A stretch of 64,000 nucleotides of DNA from Cytobacillus luteolus (GTDB taxonomy: Bacteria > Bacillota > Bacilli > Bacillales > Bacillaceae_L): NCBI RefSeq assembly GCF_017873715.1, contig NZ_JAGGKM010000001.1:62001-126000 (forward strand), written 5' to 3'. Every line of letters starts with the position of its first letter. Within the stretch, counting starts at the first letter, position 1. Under the pieces are notes generated by a model. That model saw only the letters and a program-made list of their open reading frames with translations. It searched no databases and had not been told where the DNA came from. Shown piece after piece: positions 16,362-25,182 of this stretch. The translations under genes and the position numbers were made by a program.

Positions 16362-16395
16362 TATACTGTATATTATACACTATAGTATTATACAC
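16362..16395 (-). promoter_or_regulatory. AT-rich dyad, candidate PadR operator
   Basis: TACTGTA and TATAGTA form an imperfect inverted repeat around ten A/T-rich bases, and two GTATWTTATAC-like short palindromes overlap it, just upstream of the PadR gene. PadR operators are typically of this kind. Confidence 0.4.
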
Positions 16396-16519
16396 AACAA
16401 TAGATGTTACATTTTAAGGAAAAATAAACGAATGCCTGGTCCTAGTGAAATAACTAAATAGAAAGTAACCGTTGGAACCATCTCTATTGGCTTTTAGTAT
16501 GGTAGAATCGAAGTAGAAC

Positions 16520-16548
16520 TGTAACATTATGGAATTTATGACCGTCTA
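16520..16548 (+). promoter_or_regulatory. ECF-like promoter of the gene at 16582
   Basis: TGTAAC (16520-16525), 17 nt, then CGTCTA (16543-16548). The surrounding 70 nt resemble the region in front of the paralogous gene at 41021 and an orphan copy at 39182. Confidence 0.5.
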
Positions 16549-16581
16549 ATCAAGGGGATACTAAAACAAGGAGGAAACAAC

Positions 16582-17514
16582 TTAGAAACCAAAACCACCA
16601 AAAAATACTTTCAAATTTTCATAGCCGTAGTGTTAGTCATTAGCCTCATCATGAACTTAAACCTATTATCCAGACAAGGCACCCTAGAAAATCAACTAAA
16701 TAACCTTTATCACAGCATAAATGACATAAACAGCACCGTTTACAGCCAAACAGATGAACTACGAAATGTGATCAACAATATGAAGGAAGAGCAAAGCTGG
16801 ATCAGTCGAATCAACATGGATTTTGATCCAAGTAAGGTAGCAGGCAGTAAGGCATTTGCAACGTTTAATTGGCAGGTAAGGGAGCTGCAAGGTGATTCGG
16901 AGGTTCTGTTTCATTATGCGGTTGGTGAAGGAGATGACTATCGAGCTATACCAGCGGATGAGCTGCAGCCTGGCGTGTTTCAGGTTCAGGTTCCAGTAGA
17001 AATTAAGTTAGAGCCGATGTGGGAGGTTGGGGTTATAACAACTACTAGCTCTAACATCCATGAAGAGACGAAGCAAGCAATTGAAGAAAAAATGATCAAA
17101 CAAGACCAGGAACATCGAATGAAGTATTTTGTGTCTGTTACGTATGGCAACTTGGTGAAGAATGGTGAAATCCATACTGAGAACTTGGGTCATTATGGAA
17201 CGAAATACTATGGAATCCTTCGAGCGGATATCCATTTGTTTGAAAACACGCTTAATGTTTCTCTATTTAATGATTTCGTAGATAGACCGTCTTCATACGT
17301 AGAAAAAGCGTTTCTTTTAAAATATGAAGGTTCAACAGCCATTGGAGAAGAGGAGATTATCCTTGAAGACCAAAACCAGCCCGAAGATGAAATCTGGCCT
17401 CGTTTTTTCCATTTAGCAGATGTGGAGAGAAAGGATAATATGCGCTACACGATCAAAGTTATCTTTGCGAATGGTGAGACCTATGAAAAAGAAGTTTATC
17501 AATCTACTGAATAA
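16582..17514 (+). CDS. Membrane-anchored extracytoplasmic protein, paralogue of 41021-41935; start codon altered
   Basis: About 310 residues: one N-terminal membrane anchor (KYFQIFIAVVLVISLIMNLNLL), a coiled-coil-like stretch with NSTVYSQTDELRNVI, then an outer domain (EEQSWISRI, FxWQVRELQ, WEVGVITTT, KYFVSVTYG) shared along its length with the protein at 41021. Compared with that paralogue, whose start is TTG, the matching codon here is TTA at 16582, 7 nt after a perfect AAGGAGG. TTA is not a normal start, so the gene may be weakly expressed, may start at the in-frame GTG at 16630 (which would cut the membrane anchor), or may be decaying. The coding frame is otherwise intact. Function unknown. 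Confidence 0.6.
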   Translation, partial: LETKTTKKYFQIFIAVVLVISLIMNLNLLSRQGTLENQLNNLYHSINDINSTVYSQTDELRNVINNMKEEQSWISRINMDFDPSKVAGSKAFATFNWQVRELQGDSEVLFHYAVGEGDDYRAIPADELQPGVFQVQVPVEIKLEPMWEVGVITTTSSNIHEETKQAIEEKMIKQDQEHRMKYFVSVTYGNLVKNGEIHTENLGHYGTKYYGILRADIHLFENTLNVSLFNDFVDRPSSYVEKAFLLKYEGSTAIGEEEIILEDQNQPEDEIWPRFFHLADVERKDNMRYTIKVIFANGETYEKEVYQSTE

Positions 17515-17628
17515 AGAATAGCAAATACTAGTAAGGTCAACGTTTAATGAGCATTGATCATTTGCGATTTCAAAGCAAATTGATTCAATAAGTTGTTGTT
17601 CATTTGACTCTTATTTTGCAACAAAAAA

Positions 17629-17656
17629 GAGTAGAGAATTTTTTACGTCTACTCCT
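17629..17656. terminator. Bidirectional terminator
   Basis: GAGTAGA (17629-17635) pairs with TCTACTC (17648-17654) between two convergent genes, with an A-run on the left and T-richness on the right. Confidence 0.7.
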
Positions 17657-17660
17657 TTGA

Positions 17661-18170
17661 TTATTTTAAAATATTATAGAAATTTCTTTTGTTATTAAAT
17701 CTACTTATAAAAAACCATCTGTGGTAAATGCGTGAGATGTAATAAGATAACCACATCGTTATAAAGCTCCAATACCATGTCCAATTGTTATACTTAATTA
17801 GATTAGTGTATTTAACAGCAAATATTTCGAACCCTGCAATTATTGCTGTATGGATAAAGTAATAAATTAGTTTTACAACGTTATTACTCTTTTCTGGATA
17901 ATATAAATTGAATAATGCGCATAACGAAGGATAAACAAAGTATTCAAATGTAAAGCTAGATTTGATTGCTTTTCTAAAGAATAGACGATTAGGATAAGAA
18001 ATTAGAGCTTTTTCAACTACAAGTAAACCGAAAAGCCATGTAATGACTTGTTTAAACAAAAAGGATATATGGGCTTCCCTTATTCTGTTTTTAGGTACAT
18101 ATTTTATTAATAATAGCGACGTAATTATCCATGCTGATAATTCAATTGTTTTATCTAATTTATTACTCAT
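17661..18170 (-). CDS. CBO0543-family membrane protein
   Basis: A 169-residue integral membrane protein with about five hydrophobic helices. It shares LFGLLVVEK, FEYFxYPxxCAxFNLYYPE and WYWSFIT with the protein at 56842-57348, and is the family known as CBO0543. Its role is unknown; members are widespread in Bacillaceae in several copies. The start was set at 18170 because GGAGGTGAAATACTT lies just before it; a start 33 nt further upstream would put the ribosome site inside the gene. Single gene. Confidence 0.75.
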   Translation of the reverse strand: MSNKLDKTIELSAWIITSLLLIKYVPKNRIREAHISFLFKQVITWLFGLLVVEKALISYPNRLFFRKAIKSSFTFEYFVYPSLCALFNLYYPEKSNNVVKLIYYFIHTAIIAGFEIFAVKYTNLIKYNNWTWYWSFITMWLSYYISRIYHRWFFISRFNNKRNFYNILK

Positions 18171-18412
18171 AAGTATTTCACCTCCTTGGATATAGGTTGG
18201 CACTACCTCTAAATTTTTATGTGAAATTTATTAATGAAAATGCAACTCACTGCGAATTCTTCTTTTAGGAATATATTACTGAGTTTTAGAAACATAGCTG
18301 AAATAAAAGACTAGCTGCATAGTGTCCCCGTGTATTTGTTTTCCTGATTCTTCGGAACTTATTTACCTTTCTAACGTAAATAGTAGTATTCAATGAACGG
18401 GAGGACAAAGAA

Positions 18413-18634
18413 ATGTTTTTATTTTATATAGGAACGACCTTAGTTATTGGTGCAGTTATTTATTATATCTTACATAAATCAAGCTTAAGTGAACGAGCTA
18501 CTTGTATGCTATGTGGGGAAAGGTTAGCGGAAATCTATAATGAAGGTGCTTATGCTTATGAAACAAGAGCACTGATGGAGAAGGAACATAAATGTGTTAA
18601 ATGTGGCGGGGAAATGGAGTTGAAAAAGAAGTAA
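18413..18634 (+). CDS. Small membrane protein with zinc ribbon
   Basis: A 73-residue protein: an N-terminal transmembrane helix (residues 3-20), then two Cys pairs, CMLC near 33-36 and CVKC near 62-65, spaced as in a zinc ribbon. GGGAGGA precedes the ATG. It is followed 28 nt later by another small membrane protein in the same direction, so the two form a small operon. No known function. Confidence 0.65.
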   Translation: MFLFYIGTTLVIGAVIYYILHKSSLSERATCMLCGERLAEIYNEGAYAYETRALMEKEHKCVKCGGEMELKKK

Positions 18635-18662
18635 GGAACGAAAGCTTAGAGGAGGGATTTCA

Positions 18663-18860
18663 ATGTTCGTACTTGGGAATATTCTAATCTTAATTGGGTT
18701 ATTTATGATAGTTAATCCGTCAATCTTTTGGAAGATAACGGAGAGTTGGAAATCGAGTCAAGCTTCAGATCCCTCAGGGTTGTATATATGGTCAACACGT
18801 TTTGGTGGGGTGATGTTTACAATTGTAGGTATCAGTACGGTGGTGATAGCTTTTCTTTAA
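18663..18860 (+). CDS. Small two-helix membrane protein
   Basis: A 65-residue protein with helices at about 2-20 and 46-64 and a central ITESWKSSQASDPSGLYIWSTRFGG loop. The pattern resembles the small DUF6199-like proteins common in Bacillaceae. AGAGGAGG lies 6 nt before the ATG. Second gene of the small operon; no function known. Confidence 0.65.
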   Translation: MFVLGNILILIGLFMIVNPSIFWKITESWKSSQASDPSGLYIWSTRFGGVMFTIVGISTVVIAFL

Positions 18861-19018
18861 ATAGTTAAAACGAAAGTGGGACCCTGACACCATAGCCAAT
18901 TATATTTTTACACCATATTTTAATATTTTGTAAGCTTTTAAAGGTTTAACAACATCTTTAACGAATTACTAATAATGTTACTATTATGATACTTGAAAAT
19001 AGAAAGGTAGCGATAGAT

Positions 19019-20611
19019 ATGGAAACACTACAAACATTTTTAAAAGACTTCAATGACAGAATGCAAGAATTATATAAAGAGGCGACCGGGGCAAGCTGGA
19101 TGGCTCAAACAACTGGAGAACCTGAGTGGGCTGCAAAATTAAGTGAAGCTGGAACTAGGTATAGTCTATTATTCTCTTCAAAAGATACATACGAGAAAAC
19201 AAAACAATTTCTAGCAACGGAAAACGTAACAGAGATTGAAAAACGTCAGCTTCAACTTTTACTAAATGAAATGGAAGGCAACCAACTTCCTGAAGAAGTG
19301 ATTGCTGACCTTTCAAAACGCTCTTCTGAACTGAATTTACTATTTAACACATTCTCACCTGAAGTCGATGGCAAGAAGTATTCTGCCAATGAAATTCGAG
19401 ACGTTTTGGTGAATAGTAAAGACCAAGAACTACGTAAAAAAGTATGGTTTGCAAGTAAGGAAGTTGGGAAAGTTGTAGAAAAAGACCTACTTGAGCTTGT
19501 GAAGAAGCGCAATGAAGCTGCACAATTACTTGGCTATGATAACCATCATCAAATGGGCTTTGCTCTTCAAGAGCTTGACCGTGATGAAGTATTCGGTATT
19601 TTCAACGAGTTAATTGAGCAATCAGATGAAGCGTACCGCTCGATGAAGAAAGAACTAGATGAACGTTTAGCAACTAAATTTGGGATTTCACCAGAGGAAA
19701 TCCGCCCTTGGCATTATGTGGATCCGTTTTTCCAAGAGGCACCACCAACTGATTCAGCTAATCTAGATCCTTTTTATAAGGGTAAGGATATTGTCCAAAT
19801 CACAACGGATACGTTTCACTCAATGGGAATCGAAATTGATGATCTATATGCAAAAAGCGATTTGTTTCCTAGAGAAAAGAAAAATCCAACAGCCTTTTGT
19901 ACGGATATAGACCGCGAAGGTGATGTTCGTGTTCTTTGTAACTTAACGGAAGATGCATATTGGATGGAAACGAACCTACATGAGTTTGGCCATGCGGCTT
20001 ATTTCAAATATGTAGACTCTAACCTTCCATTTGATTTACGTACAGTAAGTCATACTTTAACAACCGAATCAATCGCGATGTTATTCGGAAAAATGGGCAA
20101 AGACCCACGTTGGCTAAAGCGCTTCTTACAAGTTGATGAAGCAACAGTAGATGAGCTTGCTCCAGAATTACAAAAGTACCAACAGTTACAAATGCTTATT
20201 GCAGGAAGATGGATTATTACTTTTGTATTTTTTGAAAAAGAACTGTACGAAAATCCGGATCAAGATTTAAACGCTTTATGGTGGAAAATCGTAAATGAAG
20301 TTCAGCTAGTGACTCCTCCTGATTCGACAGATAATCCTGATTGGGCTGCAAAAATTCATTTTACACTCGCACCTGTTTACTATCAGAATTATCTACTTGG
20401 AGAACTAATGGCAGCACAGCTTCTTCGTCATATTGAAACAAAGATTTCACCTGACTTTTTCACAAAAGAAACAGGAGAAATGCTCATCAATGAATTCTTC
20501 AAACCAGCTGCCCTATATGACTGGAATGAAAAAATTAGCCGTGTATCAGGTGAAAAATTAAACCCTACTCACTTTGTTGATGTGTATTGCAAAACTCAGG
20601 TGAAAAGTTAA
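19019..20611 (+). CDS. M3 family oligoendopeptidase
   Basis: A 530-residue metallopeptidase. The zinc site HEFGH is at about 321-325 with the third ligand Glu in TTESIAMLFG some 25 residues later; the N-terminal helical half and LxxLVKKRNEAAQLLGY segment are typical of the M3 (PepF/thimet oligopeptidase-like) family. It should cut short peptides in the cytoplasm. The ATG at 19019 was preferred over one 33 nt upstream because homologous proteins begin close to METLQTFLKDF and AAAGGTAG lies before it. Single gene with its own terminator. Confidence 0.9.
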   Translation: METLQTFLKDFNDRMQELYKEATGASWMAQTTGEPEWAAKLSEAGTRYSLLFSSKDTYEKTKQFLATENVTEIEKRQLQLLLNEMEGNQLPEEVIADLSKRSSELNLLFNTFSPEVDGKKYSANEIRDVLVNSKDQELRKKVWFASKEVGKVVEKDLLELVKKRNEAAQLLGYDNHHQMGFALQELDRDEVFGIFNELIEQSDEAYRSMKKELDERLATKFGISPEEIRPWHYVDPFFQEAPPTDSANLDPFYKGKDIVQITTDTFHSMGIEIDDLYAKSDLFPREKKNPTAFCTDIDREGDVRVLCNLTEDAYWMETNLHEFGHAAYFKYVDSNLPFDLRTVSHTLTTESIAMLFGKMGKDPRWLKRFLQVDEATVDELAPELQKYQQLQMLIAGRWIITFVFFEKELYENPDQDLNALWWKIVNEVQLVTPPDSTDNPDWAAKIHFTLAPVYYQNYLLGELMAAQLLRHIETKISPDFFTKETGEMLINEFFKPAALYDWNEKISRVSGEKLNPTHFVDVYCKTQVKS

Positions 20612-20623
20612 GTAGTTAAAAAT

Positions 20624-20665
20624 AGGATAGCCTGGACTCTATGGTCTAAGCTATCCTTTTTCTAT
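20624..20665 (+). terminator. Rho-independent terminator after M3 peptidase
   Basis: AGGATAGC (20624-20631) pairs with GCTATCCT (20650-20657), followed by TTTTTC. Confidence 0.8.
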
Positions 20666-20906
20666 TATTTTGACGATTGAATTGTAATAGACTTTCACGG
20701 TGATGATTCTAAAGAATGACTGGTGGTACCACTTCAATCCTAAAGATTAACGGGTAACTCTTGTATTACTTAGTAGGCCATTACTGTGCAACAATCGGGC
20801 CATATTGTGGAAGATCAATCCCGAAGAAATTTGGATACTTATGTTAAACAATAGAATAGATTATGGAGGAAAAATCAAAAAGTAAAATCGCAACAAATAT
20901 TTTTTA
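20666..20906. other. Non-coding stretch between two terminators
   Basis: No supported gene. It ends in a tiny open frame (ATG at 20862, 14 codons, MEEKSKSKIATNIF) directly ahead of the hairpin at 20907. That order resembles a leader peptide and attenuator, but the terminator is followed by a gene only 150 nt later and no codon bias is evident. Confidence 0.3.
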
Positions 20907-20940
20907 GAGGAGCTAATTTATATTGGCTCCTCTTTTTTTT
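20907..20940 (+). terminator. Rho-independent terminator
   Basis: GAGGAGC (20907-20913) pairs with GCTCCTC (20926-20932), followed by eight T residues. It ends an untranslated transcript or acts as a leader terminator ahead of the sigma gene at 21092. Confidence 0.8.
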
Positions 20941-21091
20941 AGCGATCTTTGTAATAGATATTTCTTTTAAGAAGGAAAAATAATTCTCATACCAATTTCA
21001 TTTTTAAAGGTTTTTATCAGTTATTTGAACATTATAAAATTATGCAGGATTAAATCTTTTTTTATTTAATTTCGTCTTAATTGGTGAGGTG

Positions 21092-21670
21092 ATGAAAGTG
21101 CCTGATGACCAAGAGTTAATAGAAGAAATATTAGGCGGTAGTCAAGCTGCGATGGAGGTGTTAACGAGAAAGTATTACAAATCCATCTATGCTTTTATCT
21201 ACCGTAAAGTGGGCGACAAGGAAACAGCATATGACTTAACTCAAGAAGTATTTATAAAAGTCATACAAAGAATACAATCATATTCGCATAAAGGAACATT
21301 CAAAAGCTGGCTATTCTCAATTGCCATTAATCATTGCAGGGATTACTGGGGAAGTGCGTATTACAGGCATACCTCTTTGAAAACAGAGTTACCTGAGACA
21401 TTAGAAAGTGACGAGAAAAGTATTCCTTATATTTTTGAACGGAAAGTGATGAGAGAACAAGTGAGATTAGCTCTAGCTAGCCTACCTGATTATCAGAAGG
21501 AGGCTCTAATTCTGAAATATTTTCACCACATGAAAATAAAAGAAATTTCTAAAGTGACAAACACTAGTGTTCCTACAGTTAAATCTAGACTGAATCAAGG
21601 GCTGAATAAATTAGCCAAACTTTTGAAAAGAGGTGAGGTAGATGAGCAAGAAAAAAATGGACAAAACTGA
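21092..21670 (+). CDS. ECF-type RNA polymerase sigma factor
   Basis: A 192-residue ECF sigma factor. Region 2 is AYDLTQEVFIKVIQRIQSY and FKSWLFSIAINHCRDYW (about residues 47-90). Region 4 is LPDYQKEALILKYFHHMKIKEISK with the helix-turn-helix TNTSVPTVKSRLNQGLNKL. GGTGAGGTG sits directly before the ATG at 21092. It overlaps the following membrane protein gene by 29 nt and heads a four-gene operon with an ABC exporter, a layout like that of the sigY locus of Bacillus, though the proteins were not matched to it. Confidence 0.9.
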   Translation: MKVPDDQELIEEILGGSQAAMEVLTRKYYKSIYAFIYRKVGDKETAYDLTQEVFIKVIQRIQSYSHKGTFKSWLFSIAINHCRDYWGSAYYRHTSLKTELPETLESDEKSIPYIFERKVMREQVRLALASLPDYQKEALILKYFHHMKIKEISKVTNTSVPTVKSRLNQGLNKLAKLLKRGEVDEQEKNGQN

Positions 21671-22463
21671 ATTTGAATATGATATGGATTATGATCCGGA
21701 ACTGGACGAACTCGAACGAGAAATAGGGCTTTTGTTAGATGAATACGATGTGGAGTATCCTAGTGAGTCAGAAATGATGCTGACCATTGATGCTATTAGA
21801 CCTTATGTTCCTGTTAAAGAAAGCAAATGGAAAAATCGTTTTGAGGGCATGTCTGCTATTATGAAGCAATCCATAATTGAGTTCTTTTATATGAGCCCTA
21901 TATTTTGGTTTTCAAATAGTTTATTTCTCCTTATAGGTCTTTCTGCTGTTCTTTTATCTGAAATAAATCCCTATGTGATTTTATTGTTACTTGGACCAAT
22001 TCCTACAATCACTGGTTTGTTGGAAGTGATAATGAGAATGAATGCTGGAATGGCTGAGCTCGAGGTGACTTTTAAATATAGTTTACAGCAAATAGTCCTA
22101 TCCAAGATGTTGGTAGTAGGTGGATTCAACCTACTAATTAATTTATTTTTCACATGCATTTCCTTCCTCTATCACGATCTTTTGATTTGGAAACTAATGC
22201 TTTACTGGGTTACTCCTTTCACAGTGATAACAGCAATCTCTTTTGTCATCGTAAGCAGATATAGAAAGGTTTATGCGGTTACTGCAGGGCTTGCGATTTG
22301 GATGGTTTTTGGTAGCTTAGCTAGCCGAACAAATATTATTGAAAAAATAGAAAGCATATCACCAGCAGTATTTATTTTCGTTATTTTTATTGCTGCCATA
22401 GTTACCATTTTCCAAATCAGTAAAATACAAAAAAGAGGTGTAAATTATGAATTTAACCGTTGA
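21642..22463 (+). CDS. Multi-spanning membrane protein coupled to sigma factor
   Basis: A 273-residue protein. The first 90 residues are soluble and acidic (YDMDYDPELDELEREIGLLLDEYDVEY); six hydrophobic helices follow, from FFYMSPIFWFSNSLFLLIG to the C-terminus. Its place right after an ECF sigma gene, with overlapping reading frames, and its acidic cytoplasmic head suggest an anti-sigma role, but it lacks any known anti-sigma motif. It overlaps the next ATPase gene by 17 nt. Function inferred only from position. Confidence 0.65.
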   Translation: MSKKKMDKTEFEYDMDYDPELDELEREIGLLLDEYDVEYPSESEMMLTIDAIRPYVPVKESKWKNRFEGMSAIMKQSIIEFFYMSPIFWFSNSLFLLIGLSAVLLSEINPYVILLLLGPIPTITGLLEVIMRMNAGMAELEVTFKYSLQQIVLSKMLVVGGFNLLINLFFTCISFLYHDLLIWKLMLYWVTPFTVITAISFVIVSRYRKVYAVTAGLAIWMVFGSLASRTNIIEKIESISPAVFIFVIFIAAIVTIFQISKIQKRGVNYEFNR

Positions 22464-23319
22464 TAATGTTTCTAAAAACTTCGGAAATAAAACGGCTTTA
22501 GATCATATAAATTTGGAATTCACAACCGGTGTTTACGGAATCTTGGGAGCGAACGGTTCAGGGAAAACAACATTAATGCGAATTCTTGCAAGTGTGATAA
22601 AGCCAAGCTCCGGACAAGTATTTTTCAATGGCCAAGATGCGGTGATTATGGACCATCAATACCGAGAATTAATTGGATATTTGCCCCAACATGTGGGATT
22701 GTATAAGAATTTCACCGCAGAAAAGTTTTTAAAATATGTCGCCACATTAAAAGGATTATCAAAAGGGGAAGCACAAGAAAAAGTCGATGAAGTATTGGCA
22801 CTAGTCGGACTATTAGATCATCGAAAAGGCAAAGTAGGTAAATTTTCTGGAGGTATGAAGCGGCGTGTTGGCATCGCCCAGGCATTATTGAATGACCCCA
22901 GGATTTTAATTGTAGATGAACCAACTGCTGGACTAGATCCGAAGGAAAGGATTCGTTTTAGAAATTTGATATCCAAAATATCTACTAATAGAATTGTCCT
23001 TTTATCCACTCATATAGTATCGGATATCGAATTTATCGCTAAAGAAATTCTAGTCCTTAAAGATGGTAGATTGATTGAAAAAGAAACTCCCCAAAAACTA
23101 TTAAAAGGGATTGAAGATAAAGTGTGGACGGCTTTTGTAAGTGAAGCAGAAATTTCGAACTTTCAATCCAAGTATAAAGTAGGAAATATTGCTCGTGCTC
23201 AGGAAAAATTCCAATTGCGAATTATAAGCGATTCAAAACCCCATGTGGATGCAAAAAATGAGGTTCCAAACTTAGAAGACCTATATCTATATTATTTAGA
23301 TGGAGAGGTGATCGTATAA
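22447..23319 (+). CDS. ABC transporter ATP-binding protein (exporter type)
   Basis: A 290-residue ATPase. Walker A GANGSGKTT (near 36-44), signature FSGGMKRRVGIAQAL, Walker B RILIVDEP and switch His in LLSTHIVSD are all present. The approximately 70-residue C-terminal extension is usual for ABC-2 exporters (CcmA-like). It powers the permease encoded immediately downstream, with which it overlaps by 1 nt (TAATG). It is expressed with the sigma factor and membrane protein upstream. Confidence 0.92.
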   Translation: MNLTVDNVSKNFGNKTALDHINLEFTTGVYGILGANGSGKTTLMRILASVIKPSSGQVFFNGQDAVIMDHQYRELIGYLPQHVGLYKNFTAEKFLKYVATLKGLSKGEAQEKVDEVLALVGLLDHRKGKVGKFSGGMKRRVGIAQALLNDPRILIVDEPTAGLDPKERIRFRNLISKISTNRIVLLSTHIVSDIEFIAKEILVLKDGRLIEKETPQKLLKGIEDKVWTAFVSEAEISNFQSKYKVGNIARAQEKFQLRIISDSKPHVDAKNEVPNLEDLYLYYLDGEVIV

Positions 23320-24419
23320 TGCAACTTTTGAAATTTGAATTATATAAAATTTTTAAACAAAAAAGTATCTGGATTACACTCATTATTCTATTAGGCATGT
23401 CTTATCTAATTTTGAATTATCCTTATGATCCAAATATAGAAAAAGAGTTATATAAGAAGTGGGAGGGTCCTATTACGGAGGAAAAAGTTAAACTGGCTGA
23501 AAGTGAATATGAAGTTTTGCAGTCAAAAGGAACACAACATAGTGTAGATTCAGGAGATAATTACACTGATACTATATTTATAGAGTCGCAAATTCTTAAA
23601 AAAATTATGATGGTAGATACGATAAAAAATAATGTTACACAAAGGTTAAACGAACTAGAAGGCGAAAACAGTGTAAAAGCGAATGTGGAAAAGAATATGT
23701 TGGAAAAAATAAACCTAAATTATTTTTCCTATTTTACAGGACCTTCGCAAATAGTTATTTTTGTAGCAGACGGTGGTTTCATGGTTCTTGGAGTTATGCT
23801 GCTACTTGGATTGTCCCCAATATATTCTAATGAATATAGTTCGAATGTTGATAATTATATATTTAGTTCCAAAAAAGGTAGAAAATCGTTAGCTTGGGCA
23901 AAAATGGGTGCATCGCTTATTTATACTCTAATTGTTGTTTTTGTATGGGAAATGTTTAGTTTGCTAATGAATTTCCTCCAACACGGGAATGATGGTTGGA
24001 GCACACCGCTTCAATTGTTAACGGCTCCTTATTATAGGGATTCTCCGTATTCTTTTACAGCATTAGAGTACCATTTCGTTCAATTAGGTATACATTTATT
24101 AGCAGCATTCGCCTTTGCGTTATTGATTGTATTAATTTCGTCTATTAGTAAAAATTCATTAATCTCCTTTTTTGTTTCATTATCTATTTTCGCAGTACCC
24201 ATAATCATAGATGGTGTTCAGTGGTTAGAAACGATTCTAGCATTTTCTTACACTGAAGTTTTGAGAGTACAATTTTTATTTAATGAATTTAAAACAGTTG
24301 ACGTCTTTGGATATCCGATTTCATACCCTGTTTTCGCTTGTTTAATAATGATTATGTTACTACTGATTTCCATTAAGACTGTTTTACAAATAATTAAGCA
24401 TAAAGAAATCACGTCGTAA
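23319..24419 (+). CDS. ABC-2 type permease
   Basis: A 366-residue membrane protein with an N-terminal helix (SIWITLIILLGMSYLIL), a large outer domain of about 130 residues, then five helices. This is the ABC-2 permease layout. It has no recognised substrate signature. It is the last gene of the sigma/ABC operon. Exported substrate is unknown; such operons often deal with cell-envelope or bacteriocin stress. Confidence 0.8.
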   Translation: MQLLKFELYKIFKQKSIWITLIILLGMSYLILNYPYDPNIEKELYKKWEGPITEEKVKLAESEYEVLQSKGTQHSVDSGDNYTDTIFIESQILKKIMMVDTIKNNVTQRLNELEGENSVKANVEKNMLEKINLNYFSYFTGPSQIVIFVADGGFMVLGVMLLLGLSPIYSNEYSSNVDNYIFSSKKGRKSLAWAKMGASLIYTLIVVFVWEMFSLLMNFLQHGNDGWSTPLQLLTAPYYRDSPYSFTALEYHFVQLGIHLLAAFAFALLIVLISSISKNSLISFFVSLSIFAVPIIIDGVQWLETILAFSYTEVLRVQFLFNEFKTVDVFGYPISYPVFACLIMIMLLLISIKTVLQIIKHKEITS

Positions 24420-24875
24420 AAATCACGGAACTTATATTACGAGATGCCAAATATAATCCTCTCCTAGTTATTACGTTATCGGGCGCTTTTATTGAAAAAG
24501 CAAAAATAGAACAGCTTTATTTACTGCGTAGTACAAAAATACTGGTTACAAAATACAATTCATAAAAACGATTATTTTTAGGGTTGATCGTTTTGTCGTA
24601 TTTGAGACAAAAAACAATAAAAGAAGACTAAAGCCTATTTCCTCGGTACGGGAAAGAAGGGTTAGGCTTTATTATTTCAAAAACAAGGTGACAGCCAATG
24701 GTAGATTCCTTGGCAACTGTTGGTAAGAATCATGGCACAAGTTGTGCATTCTTGTCACTGTAATCAGTCTAGAGTATCAACCCATTTTATCTAATAAATC
24801 TTTGGATTAAAGGCTATTAGATTCTCATTATTAGTTATAATTGATATATAAAGAAGTAAAATTGGAGGCTAAGGC
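24420..24875. other. Non-coding stretch
   Basis: No supported gene. A hairpin AAAGCCTA (24630-24637) with TAGGCTTT (24663-24670) followed by ATTATTTC may be a weak terminator for the ABC operon. Confidence 0.45.
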
Positions 24876-25151
24876 ATGGAAAATGAAAAATGTGACATGG
24901 TTCAACCAAATGGTGTTAAGGAAAAGAAATTAGAAGTCGTTGATGGATATACGATAAAGTACCATGCAAACGGAAAAACCATATGGTCAAAGGGGAAAAT
25001 GGTTGGAGATCATCCAGACGGCTATTGGGAATGGTATCGTGCTGATGGAACAATTAAACGTTCTGGTTATTTTGAAAAAGGTGAGCCTGTTGGTGAATGG
25101 ATTACTTATGATAGCAAAGGTGAAAAATACAAAACGACTCAGCGTAAATGA
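24876..25151 (+). CDS. MORN-repeat (YwqK-type) protein
   Basis: A 91-residue protein built of MORN-like units: YHANGKTIWSKGKMVGDHPDGYWEWYRADGTIKRSGYFEKGEPVGEWITYD contains three copies of the G-x-W-x-x-Y-x-x-x-G pattern. Single-domain proteins of this kind are annotated as YwqK-family antitoxins in Bacillus, but no toxin gene lies next to it here. GGAGGCTAAGGC precedes the ATG. It is followed 31 nt later by the MOSC gene, so a two-gene transcript is possible. Confidence 0.7.
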   Translation: MENEKCDMVQPNGVKEKKLEVVDGYTIKYHANGKTIWSKGKMVGDHPDGYWEWYRADGTIKRSGYFEKGEPVGEWITYDSKGEKYKTTQRK

Positions 25152-25182
25152 GTGAGCAATTCCTAGTAAAGGAGTGAAAAAA

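Noticed and set aside
24876-25151. Antitoxin of a toxin-antitoxin pair
   Set aside because: The YwqK-type name suggests it, but no toxin gene lies on either side, so only the MORN-repeat nature is reported.
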